DNA of 6,507 nucleotides, from positions 1 through 6,507 of the forward strand of contig JAGLTZ010000097.1 in the NCBI GenBank assembly GCA_023135015.1, read 5' to 3'. The position numbers and the translations under genes are program-made. The notes under the pieces are model-generated. The model worked only from the letters and a program-made list of their open reading frames with translations. It made no database searches and had not been told where the DNA came from. Positions 1 to 6,507 of the stretch are shown here, piece after piece. This DNA is from Candidatus Latescibacterota bacterium. GTDB lineage: Bacteria > Blakebacterota > Blakebacteria > Blakebacterales > Blakebacteraceae. Position 1 is the first letter of the stretch, and each line of letters begins with the position of its first letter.

Positions 1-1267
<1,267 letters not shown>

Positions 1268-1275
1268 ACTGTGTT

Positions 1276-1281
1276 CCTCCC
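1276..1281 (-). promoter_or_regulatory. Ribosome binding site deciding the kdsB start
   Basis: GGGAGG on the minus strand, 8 nt before the GTG at 1267. It lies inside the longer alternative reading frame that would start at ATG 1303. Its strength and spacing favour the shorter protein. Confidence 0.65.
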
Positions 1282-1307
1282 TGCCAACGTGCACAGAGCA
1301 CATCAGG

Positions 1308-3512
1308 TCAGTTCCATTCCGTTACCCGCAGCTTCGAGTACCTGGCCATCAAGCGCCTGGTTCCGGCCTCACCGAAGGCGACAATAAGCCTTGTCTTCTC
1401 TCCCCTGCCTGAGACCTCCAGTATCCGGCCGCGCCCGAGAGTAGGGTGTTCGACAGCCTGGCCGACCTGATACGAGCCCGATACGTCCTGATTCTCATCC
1501 TCATAATCGGGCATGACGCCCCCACTATCCACCTCATCGAAGTCACCTTCACGCCGGCGGGAAACCCCATCACCTATGCCGTGCGAAACCAGGCGCAGCT
1601 GGTCGACCATATTCAGCAGATGAGGAGGGATCTCGCCCAGGAACCGGCTTGGCAGTCTCTCCTTAACATTTCCCCATCGCCGCCTGCGTCTGGCACGTGT
1701 GAAGTAGAGTTCCTCCCTCGCTCTCGTCATTCCAACGTAACATAACCGGCGCTCCTCCTCCAGTGCATCAGCATCCTCAGGTGAGCGCAGCAGAGGACAC
1801 AGCTCTTCCTCCATGCCGGTTATGAAGACTATCGGGTATTCCAGCCCCTTTGCCGAATGCAGCGTCATCAGGGTGACGGCTTCCCCCTCATCCTCCCATT
1901 CATCGACTTCAGCCAGCAGGCTTACCTCTGCCAGAAAACGGTTGAGATCGGCCTCCTCACCGTACTCCTGTGCAAATTCCTCCATCGCGGAGATCAACTC
2001 ACCCAGGTTGTCCATTCTCGATTCGGCCTCTATCGTACCCTCCGAGATCAGCATGTCGAAATAGCCGACCTCCTCGAGCAGGTCGTGGGCAAGCGAACCT
2101 ATCTCCCTCTCCGTGATGCCCACACTGTATTTTTTCATGGTCGAGGCAAACGAGCGGAGAGGAGATTCAGCTCGGCCGACCTGATCGGCTGATGCTTCCA
2201 GACCCTCCAGGGGATCGCCGTTCCAGTTCTTGAGGAACTCAACAATCCGGCCGGCGGTAACCTCACCAATTCCGCGCTTCGGGGTGCGGAGCGCCCGTAT
2301 GAGGCTGACTGTATCCAGAGGGTTTACAAGGTAGCGGAGATACGCAAGGGCATCCTTCACCTCCGCCCGCTCATAGAACCGGAAGCCTCCTACTATTGTA
2401 TAGTTCAGCTCCGCGCCGCTCATTGCACGCTCGAGTACCCGTGACTGCCAGTTGGTCCGATAGAGTAGTACGAAGTCCCTGGCGCCGCGCCCCTCCTGCC
2501 GTCGCTTGGCCTGGATAATGCGGGCGATTCCGCGGGCCTCCTCTTCGTCGCTCATAAAGACCAGATCGTGCACGAGCGCACCCTCTCCAAGTTCGCTCCA
2601 GAGCGTCTTCTTGTGGCGGCCTCTGTTGTGGTCGATGAGCGCGGTGGCGGCCGAGAGGATATTCTGTGTGGAGCGGTAATTCTGATCCAGGACCACCACC
2701 CGGGCATCCGGATAGTCCTTTTCAAAATTGAGGATGTTCGTTATATCGGCCCCGCGCCAGCTGTAGATGCTCTGGTCCGGATCACCCACTACACAGAGCC
2801 CCCTGTGCCGTGCCGAGAGTATTTTGACCAGGCGGTACTGGGGGCTGTTCGTATCCTGGTATTCATCTACCAGCAGATAGCGGAACCGCTCCTGGTAGTG
2901 TTCGGTCACATCTGGAGTGTTTTCGAGCAGGTAAACGGCGTTGAGGAGCAGATCGTCAAAGTCCATCGCATTCCGCTCCTTGAGGGCCCGCCGGTACGCA
3001 TTGTATATGTCGTAGATCCCCTTCTCGTTGCCCGAGTCACCAAAGGTTTCAGCCCCGATCTCTCCGACGCTCATGTTTCTCGCCCTGCTGATCACGGATC
3101 GAACCATCCGGGGTGGAAACGTCCTTTCGGGCAGATCCATCTCCTCTATCACCCTGCGAAGAAGCGTAGTCTGATCGCCTTCGTCGTATATCGAGAAATT
3201 CGAAAGGTAGCCTATCCGTTCAGCATGCCGGCGCAGGAGCCTGGCGCAGAAGGAGTGGAAAGTACCCGTGCTGACCCCCTCACCCAGAGGCCCCACCAGT
3301 TCCCTGACCCGGCCGATCATCTCGCCGGCCGCCTTGTTAGTGAAGGTTACCGCCAGTATGCCGTAAGGGCTCAACCCCACCTTATCTAGCAGGTAGGCGA
3401 CCTTCGCGGTAAGAACGCGTGTTTTACCGCTCCCGGCGCCCGCTACAACCAGAAGCGGCGAATCGAGATACTCGACCGCTTCACGCTGCCTCTGGTTCAA
3501 GCTGATTCCCAT
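1308..3512 (-). CDS. pcrA: Superfamily 1A DNA helicase, PcrA/UvrD type
   Basis: ATP-driven 3'-5' DNA helicase of the PcrA/UvrD group, expected in nucleotide excision repair, removal of proteins from DNA and resolution of replication-transcription conflicts. At 734 residues it is of normal length, with all SF1 motifs in order: Q motif LNQRQREAV (5-13), Walker A AGAGSGKT (24-31), motif Ia TFTNKAAGEM (56-65), TGTFHSFC (82-89), motif II VDEYQDTN (215-222), motif III GDPDQSIYSWRGAD (243-256), motif IV QNYRST (277-282), motif V LMTLHSAKGLE (548-558) and motif VI EERRLCYVGMTRARE (586-600). A charged linker follows, then a C-terminal domain at about 681-730 (VGQAVEHPTLGRGRI...) matching the Tudor-like end of PcrA/UvrD, known in that family to contact RNA polymerase. 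That domain, absent from Rep, favours PcrA/UvrD over Rep. The symbol could equally be uvrD. The ATG has AGGGG (3521-3525) 8 nt upstream. The stop lies 4 or 40 nt before kdsB depending on the kdsB start, so the two share a transcript. Confidence 0.96.
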   Translation of the reverse strand: MGISLNQRQREAVEYLDSPLLVVAGAGSGKTRVLTAKVAYLLDKVGLSPYGILAVTFTNKAAGEMIGRVRELVGPLGEGVSTGTFHSFCARLLRRHAERIGYLSNFSIYDEGDQTTLLRRVIEEMDLPERTFPPRMVRSVISRARNMSVGEIGAETFGDSGNEKGIYDIYNAYRRALKERNAMDFDDLLLNAVYLLENTPDVTEHYQERFRYLLVDEYQDTNSPQYRLVKILSARHRGLCVVGDPDQSIYSWRGADITNILNFEKDYPDARVVVLDQNYRSTQNILSAATALIDHNRGRHKKTLWSELGEGALVHDLVFMSDEEEARGIARIIQAKRRQEGRGARDFVLLYRTNWQSRVLERAMSGAELNYTIVGGFRFYERAEVKDALAYLRYLVNPLDTVSLIRALRTPKRGIGEVTAGRIVEFLKNWNGDPLEGLEASADQVGRAESPLRSFASTMKKYSVGITEREIGSLAHDLLEEVGYFDMLISEGTIEAESRMDNLGELISAMEEFAQEYGEEADLNRFLAEVSLLAEVDEWEDEGEAVTLMTLHSAKGLEYPIVFITGMEEELCPLLRSPEDADALEEERRLCYVGMTRAREELYFTRARRRRRWGNVKERLPSRFLGEIPPHLLNMVDQLRLVSHGIGDGVSRRREGDFDEVDSGGVMPDYEDENQDVSGSYQVGQAVEHPTLGRGRILEVSGRGEKTRLIVAFGEAGTRRLMARYSKLRVTEWN

Positions 3513-3529
3513 CCATACTACCCCTATAT

Positions 3530-3566
3530 AAAACGGGCGGCGGCGACCATAGGGTACCGCTCGCCC
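3530..3566 (-). terminator. Possible intrinsic terminator or attenuator between the LysM gene and pcrA
   Basis: On the minus strand, GGGCG-A-GCGG (3566-3557) can pair with CCGC-CGCCC (3543-3535): nine GC-rich pairs with one bulged A and a 13-nt loop whose ACC/GGT can pair further. It is followed by one G and then TTTT (3533-3530) and ATATA. This is the shape of a rho-independent terminator with a short U-run. It starts 39 nt after the LysM stop and ends just before the pcrA ribosome binding site, so partial termination or attenuation is as likely as full termination. No good promoter is seen between it and pcrA. Confidence 0.4.
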
Positions 3567-3605
3567 TGAGGCTTACTGGTGCTACCGAAGCGATGCACTT
3601 AATAA

Positions 3606-4811
3606 CTACTGCCCGGAACCGGTCGACTCTACGAAAACCGAACGTCCAACCAATTCGACCTTTTCCCCGGCTGCGATATCGGAAGAGCTCACGCTGAGAA
3701 GCATTACTGTAGCGGTCTTTTCCTGCACAGCGATAACCACCGCTCTGCCCAACTCCTGCTCGTAGAACCGGAGCCTGCCCCGCTCGGTCTGCGGACGTCT
3801 GAGAACATATAGATCCCCTACCCGCACACCCTCCTCACTACCTCCATCGATAAACACCTTATCGTAGGGGTGGAGGTTACCCTCCGGTTTGGCCCTGGCT
3901 ACCACAAAGCCGCTGCGCCCACCCTGCACGGGGACGAATTCCTTCCACGGCCTGCTGTCAACATCAGGAGCGGGAATGATGCGGTCACTATTGTGTACCG
4001 CATCGAAGACGGACACCAGTACACCCTGGCTCGTCCGTCTCTCTACATCCACAATCCGGATTATCCCTTTCACCTCTATCTTCCGACCCATCCGGTGCCC
4101 CCACTCAGGGTGCCTGACCCTGGGACCCTGCTCTACGACGATGTAGATGTCACCGACTTCTGCATCGCTTTCCCCGACATCCAGGAAGACCTGGTTGTAC
4201 ACCGACAAATTCATTTCTCGGCTCTCGCCGCCGATGATCTTTCCCCGCGGCCAATCTTTCGAATCTCCGATATAGCCGGCGGCCAGAATTGCAACCGTCG
4301 ATGCCAGTGGGTAGTATTTCTTCTCCACCGCACGTACGATTACAGTGAGCTGGCCGGTATCGGTCTCTTCCGGGACTGGAGTCTCTTGAGCAGCGGCGGG
4401 CTCGGAAGGCTCCCCCTCACGGGCAGGCTGCCCCACCTCCAGAGCAGCCTGCGTCACGTCAATCCGACTCTCCGGCCACACCTCCTCGAATGAGAGCACT
4501 ATCGGCGGGCCCCCTCCGGCCGGAAACCAGATACGCTGGCCGGGGTATATCCAGTGTGGATTGGCGATGATCTGGCTGTTCGCCTCAAATACCGAGGGCC
4601 ACGCCTTCGGATTATTGAGGTAGCGTGCCGAGAGCTCCCATAGCGTATCACCCTTCTGGACGATATGTATGGTCCCCCGCACCGTATCGGCCTGGCCCTT
4701 CGCCAGCTGGGCCTGTGCCAGGGCCGTACCGGGAGCTGCGGAAAGGAATACGATAACCGAAAGCAGGTAAGCACGGCTTCGGTGAGCTGAAAGTCGCGTC
4801 ACATTGATCAC
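3606..4811 (-). CDS. Exported LysM-domain protein with a duplicated C-terminal domain
   Basis: A 401-residue protein of unknown exact role. Residues 1-32 form a signal peptide: basic start (RLSAHRSR), hydrophobic core AYLLSVIVFLSAAPG, and a likely cut after ALA (32) or AQA (34). It has no lipobox cysteine, so it is expected in the periplasm rather than as a lipoprotein. A LysM module fills 48-97 (HIVQKGDTLWELSARYL, then NPHWIYPGQRIWFP) and should bind the glycan strands of peptidoglycan. A Pro/Glu-rich linker follows at about 128-152. Residues 190-278 and 301-388 are two copies of one domain: both begin G-x-[IV]-[IV], reach N-L-x-x-Y-[ND]-[QK]-V-F-[LI]-D after 11 residues, then have V-G-D-[IL]-Y-[IV]-V, then a Gly-rich beta-like stretch. 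No catalytic motif is visible. The start is GTG at 4811, 9 nt after GGGAGG. An in-frame GTG three codons later is possible. Similar LysM proteins with WPS/NPHWIYPG boxes occur in many diderm genomes, mostly uncharacterised. A structural or wall-anchoring role is inferred. Confidence 0.9.
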   Translation of the reverse strand: MINVTRLSAHRSRAYLLSVIVFLSAAPGTALAQAQLAKGQADTVRGTIHIVQKGDTLWELSARYLNNPKAWPSVFEANSQIIANPHWIYPGQRIWFPAGGGPPIVLSFEEVWPESRIDVTQAALEVGQPAREGEPSEPAAAQETPVPEETDTGQLTVIVRAVEKKYYPLASTVAILAAGYIGDSKDWPRGKIIGGESREMNLSVYNQVFLDVGESDAEVGDIYIVVEQGPRVRHPEWGHRMGRKIEVKGIIRIVDVERRTSQGVLVSVFDAVHNSDRIIPAPDVDSRPWKEFVPVQGGRSGFVVARAKPEGNLHPYDKVFIDGGSEEGVRVGDLYVLRRPQTERGRLRFYEQELGRAVVIAVQEKTATVMLLSVSSSDIAAGEKVELVGRSVFVESTGSGQ

Positions 4812-4820
4812 CCCTTATCG

Positions 4821-4838
4821 CCTCCCGTTAAAGGAGGT
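4821..4838 (-). promoter_or_regulatory. LysM gene ribosome binding site within a possible sequestering hairpin
   Basis: The minus strand reads ACCTCCT, TTAAC, GGGAGG (4838-4821), 9 nt before the GTG start. GGGAGG is the ribosome binding site. CCTCCT (4837-4832) is complementary to it (five Watson-Crick pairs plus one G-T) across a 5-nt loop. The upstream arm, ACCTCCTTTA, matches the 3' end of 16S rRNA. The fold would hide the ribosome binding site and could limit or regulate translation. The complementarity is seen directly; regulation is inferred. Confidence 0.45.
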
Positions 4839-4859
4839 CTGGAAGCACCTTTTATATAG

Positions 4860-4896
4860 TTTGCGATGCGGAAACGAGCCGTTTCCGGACGCAAAC
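4860..4896. repeat. Intergenic palindromic repeat, copy B (upstream of the LysM gene)
   Basis: On the plus strand, TTTGCG (4860-4865) pairs with CGCAAA (4890-4895), and inside it CGGAAAC (4869-4875) pairs with GTTTCCG (4881-4887) around a 5-nt GAGCC loop, with a small internal bulge. The right half, GTTTCCGGACGCAAAC, and the flank GATGCGG (4865-4871) recur upstream of the mutase gene at 6422-6444. No U-run follows on either strand, so it is not a clear terminator. It may be a REP-like element or a structured leader of the LysM transcript. Confidence 0.55.
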
Positions 4897-4947
4897 TCAT
4901 TTGATTCGACCAAGACCGAAGAGGTTCAACAACGTACAGATCGATAT

Positions 4948-4977
4948 AGAATAACCTAAATACAGCCCTTCAGGCAA
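4948..4977 (-). promoter_or_regulatory. Weak sigma-70-like promoter candidate for the LysM gene
   Basis: TTGCCT (4977-4972), an 18-nt spacer, and TATTCT (4953-4948) on the minus strand, each matching 4 of 6 consensus bases. It lies just downstream of the mutase stop. If used, it would give a leader of about 130 nt containing the palindromic repeat and the ribosome-binding-site hairpin. AT-rich CTATATAAAA at 4850-4859 is another possible -10 region but lacks a matching -35. Confidence 0.2.
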
Positions 4978-4983
4978 TGCACC

Positions 4984-6381
4984 TTATGGGTGGGCCGATC
5001 CACCAGCCTCTTTCAGATCCCCGAGGTCCACTGAATCGAAGGTCTCAAGCATTGATACAAATTCCCCGCGTACCTCCTCCAGCACCTCCTCGGTACAGCC
5101 CTCGAATCGCAGTACAATAACCGGTTGAGTATTGCTTGCCCGCGCCAGGCCCCATCCCCCGTCGAAAATCACCCGTGCCCCGTCGATATCGACGACCTCC
5201 ACATCCTTCCTCTCCTTGAACCGGCGCGTGACTTCTCTCACCACGTTGAATTTATCTGTGTCGGGGCAGCCCACGCGCAGTTCCGGCGTGGAATAATAGT
5301 ATGGAATATCATCTACAGCCCGGGCCAGTGGAAGACCCCAGCGGTCGAGGATTCCCAGAAGCCGGGCCGCGGCATACAGCGCATCGTCGAAGCCGAACCA
5401 CCCCTCCTCAAAGAACATGTGACCACTCATCTCACCGGCGATCGGCACACCGGAGCGCTTCATCTCCGCCTTAATAAGTGAGTGACCGGTCTTCCACATA
5501 TGGGGCACACCGCCGTGCGCCTCGATGTCCTCCACAAGCCCCTGGCTGCATTTGACGTCGAAAAGGATCTTCTGCTCGCCCAGCCGTTCCAGCACATCTC
5601 TTGCATAGATAGCCAGAAGCTGATCTCCATAGATCAGACGACCTCCTGCGTCGACAACACCTATACGGTCACCATCTCCGTCGAATCCGATGCCCAGGTC
5701 CGCACAGCCTGCAACAACCGCCTTTTGCAGGTCCTCCATCAATAGTGGAACAGTCGGGTCGGGGAGGTGGTTCGGGAATGTGCCATCCGGCTCACAGTAG
5801 AGCCCTTCGACCCGACAGCCCAATTCTTCGAATATCCGCAACGCCGCCGGGCCCGCTATCCCGTTTCCGGCATCGATCACGATATGGGGTGGAGATGTCA
5901 GCGTCACACGGCTGGTAATCGCCTCGATGTAGTCATCTATAAGCGATATCTGCTGTAGCTGTCCCTCGCCCGATTCGTAATCCTCTCCTTCAATGAGCTC
6001 TTTTATCTCCTGGATCTGCTCCCCGTAGGTGGCTGCACCACGTACCGTCATCTTAAAGCCGTTGTACTCCGCCGGGTTGTGCGACCCTGTGACCTGGAGG
6101 CTTCCGTCGGTATCTCTGTTCACCTCGGCGAAGTAGACCACAGGCGTCGGCATGGTTCCCACGTCCAGAACCTCCAGGCCGCAGGCGACCAGACCCTCCC
6201 CCACCTGGCTGTGGAGACGGGGGCTGGAAAGCCTGATATCACGGCCTAACGCGACTCTGGTACCTCCACCGCGCCTCAGTACTGTCCCGAACGCTCTGCC
6301 GATACTAAATGCCACCTGGTCGGTGAGGTCCTCATCCGCAATGCCGCGGATATCATATTCACGAAAGATGAAAGGATTCAT
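4984..6381 (-). CDS. Phosphomannomutase/phosphoglucomutase (AlgC/ManB type)
   Basis: Alpha-D-phosphohexomutase that interconverts the 6-phosphate and 1-phosphate of mannose and/or glucose in the cytoplasm, supplying mannose-1-P or glucose-1-P for GDP-mannose, UDP-glucose and other envelope sugar donors. At 465 residues it is almost the length of Pseudomonas AlgC (463). All four active-site loops are present: the phosphoserine loop TGSHNP at 98-103 (Ser100 catalytic), the metal loop DGDGDR at 234-239, the sugar-specificity loop GEMSGH at 316-321, and the phosphate-binding loop RASNTQP at 414-420. The N-terminal FREYDIRG (6-13) is typical of the bifunctional PMM/PGM group, and GEMSGH favours this group over phosphoglucosamine mutase (GlmM). 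Sequence alone does not tell whether mannose or glucose is preferred. The ATG at 6381 has GAGGTG (6390-6395) 8 nt upstream. A 172-bp gap to the next gene suggests it may be transcribed apart from the LysM gene. Confidence 0.95.
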   Translation of the reverse strand: MNPFIFREYDIRGIADEDLTDQVAFSIGRAFGTVLRRGGGTRVALGRDIRLSSPRLHSQVGEGLVACGLEVLDVGTMPTPVVYFAEVNRDTDGSLQVTGSHNPAEYNGFKMTVRGAATYGEQIQEIKELIEGEDYESGEGQLQQISLIDDYIEAITSRVTLTSPPHIVIDAGNGIAGPAALRIFEELGCRVEGLYCEPDGTFPNHLPDPTVPLLMEDLQKAVVAGCADLGIGFDGDGDRIGVVDAGGRLIYGDQLLAIYARDVLERLGEQKILFDVKCSQGLVEDIEAHGGVPHMWKTGHSLIKAEMKRSGVPIAGEMSGHMFFEEGWFGFDDALYAAARLLGILDRWGLPLARAVDDIPYYYSTPELRVGCPDTDKFNVVREVTRRFKERKDVEVVDIDGARVIFDGGWGLARASNTQPVIVLRFEGCTEEVLEEVRGEFVSMLETFDSVDLGDLKEAGGSAHP

Positions 6382-6389
6382 AACATTGA

Positions 6390-6395
6390 CACCTC
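6390..6395 (-). promoter_or_regulatory. Ribosome binding site of the phosphohexomutase gene
   Basis: GAGGTG on the minus strand, 8 nt before the ATG at 6381. Another ATG at 6386 lies only 3 nt from it, too close for efficient use, and would meet a stop after two codons. This supports 6381 as the start. Confidence 0.65.
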
Positions 6396-6400
6396 AGGTA

Positions 6401-6420
6401 GTGCCCGTCCGGATGGGCAC
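6401..6420. repeat. 20-bp inverted repeat upstream of the phosphohexomutase gene
   Basis: GTGCCCGTCC is followed directly by GGATGGGCAC. The halves are inverted complements apart from one G-T pair. In RNA it would form GTGCCC/GGGCAC with the centre as loop, ending 5 nt before the ribosome binding site. No U-run follows on either strand. It could be a leader hairpin or a protein-binding site; the sequence does not say which. Confidence 0.4.
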
Positions 6421-6444
6421 AGATGCGGTTTCCCGGACGGAAAC
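6421..6444. repeat. Intergenic palindromic repeat, copy A (upstream of the phosphohexomutase gene)
   Basis: On the minus strand, GTTTCCGTCCGGGAAAC (6444-6428) is an imperfect palindrome (GTTTCC/GGAAAC in either reading), followed by CCGCATCT. It matches copy B at 4863-4896, GTTTGCGTCCGGAAAC, which has the same CCGCATC flank after a 10-nt insertion. The shared core and shared flank, in the same orientation relative to the downstream genes, make common origin likely. Confidence 0.5.
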
Positions 6445-6455
6445 TAGGCACCGCT

Positions 6456-6467
6456 CCGTAATTACGG
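6456..6467. promoter_or_regulatory. Perfect 12-bp palindrome, possible operator
   Basis: CCGTAATTACGG is a perfect inverted repeat, 75 nt upstream of the mutase start, followed on the plus strand by a second short palindrome TACGTA (6469-6474). Its size and position would suit a regulator site, but no convincing promoter can be paired with it and it could be chance. Confidence 0.2.
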
Positions 6468-6507
6468 TTACGTATCGAGAGTGCCGAGGCGTCCGGCCAG
6501 CAAGGCA

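Noticed and set aside
2568..3389. A 273-codon open frame on the plus strand opposite the helicase gene.
   Set aside because: It lies entirely antisense to a helicase with every SF1 motif intact, has no recognisable motif, and is explained by the third-position bias of the real gene.
3870..4493. A 207-codon open frame on the plus strand opposite the LysM gene.
   Set aside because: It is antisense to a well-supported secreted protein; its translation has irregular composition and no recognisable domain or good ribosome binding site.
4831..4838. AAGGAGGT on the plus strand, a perfect Shine-Dalgarno sequence.
   Set aside because: No start codon follows at usable distance on the plus strand; it is the complement of the anti-Shine-Dalgarno arm in the LysM leader.
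4860..4896. The copy B hairpin as a rho-independent terminator of the mutase gene.
   Set aside because: The stem is plausible but neither strand has a U-run after it (the minus strand continues CTATATAAAA).
6378..6386. A two-codon reading frame (ATG TTA TGA) overlapping the mutase ATG.
   Set aside because: Its ATG is only 3 nt from the Shine-Dalgarno sequence, so initiation there is unlikely, and such short frames arise easily by chance.
6468..6506. Minus-strand frame ending ALLAGRLGTLDT then TAA at 6470-6468, which could be the C-terminus of an upstream gene.
   Set aside because: Only 12 codons are visible and the other two minus-strand frames are also open here, so this cannot be told from chance without sequence beyond 6507.

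Overview
This window carries five protein-coding genes, all on the minus strand, so the biology reads from the right end to the left. In transcription order they are: a phosphomannomutase/phosphoglucomutase (6381-4984), a secreted LysM-domain protein (4811-3606), a PcrA/UvrD-type DNA helicase (3512-1308), KdsB, the CMP-KDO synthetase (1267 or 1303 to 545), and the N-terminal 175 codons of PyrG, CTP synthase (525-1, cut by the window edge). Coding density is high. No stretch over 300 bases lacks a gene. The two largest gaps are 4812-4983 (172 bp) and 6382-6507 (126 bp).

The organism is a diderm (Gram-negative) bacterium, because it makes activated KDO for lipopolysaccharide. Composition is moderately GC-rich, Shine-Dalgarno sequences are strong, and GTG starts occur. 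The kdsB-pyrG order is common in deltaproteobacteria-like genomes and several other diderm phyla. The LysM protein (LysM box with 'NPHWIYPG', then a long extracytoplasmic domain) also recalls proteins from deltaproteobacterial, Gemmatimonadota-like and related lineages. I cannot place the genome more precisely from this sequence.

The functions mostly concern the cell envelope. The mutase makes mannose-1-P or glucose-1-P for nucleotide sugars. The LysM protein is predicted to be exported and to bind peptidoglycan. PyrG makes the CTP that KdsB uses to activate KDO. The helicase is the outlier and probably sits here through operon structure. The last three genes (pcrA, kdsB, pyrG) are tightly packed and look co-transcribed.

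The less ordinary signals lie in the gaps and in the LysM protein. Two intergenic regions carry related copies of a palindromic GTTTsCGTCCGG(G)AAAC element with a shared GATGCGG flank. The LysM gene leader has a copy of the 16S anti-Shine-Dalgarno sequence just upstream of its own ribosome binding site, able to fold onto it. A GC-rich hairpin with a short U-run sits directly before the helicase ribosome binding site. The LysM protein has two tandem copies of a domain of about 90-100 residues that I do not recognise. I found no CRISPR array, tRNA, rRNA, insertion sequence, defence island or prophage, and no convincing new multi-gene system.
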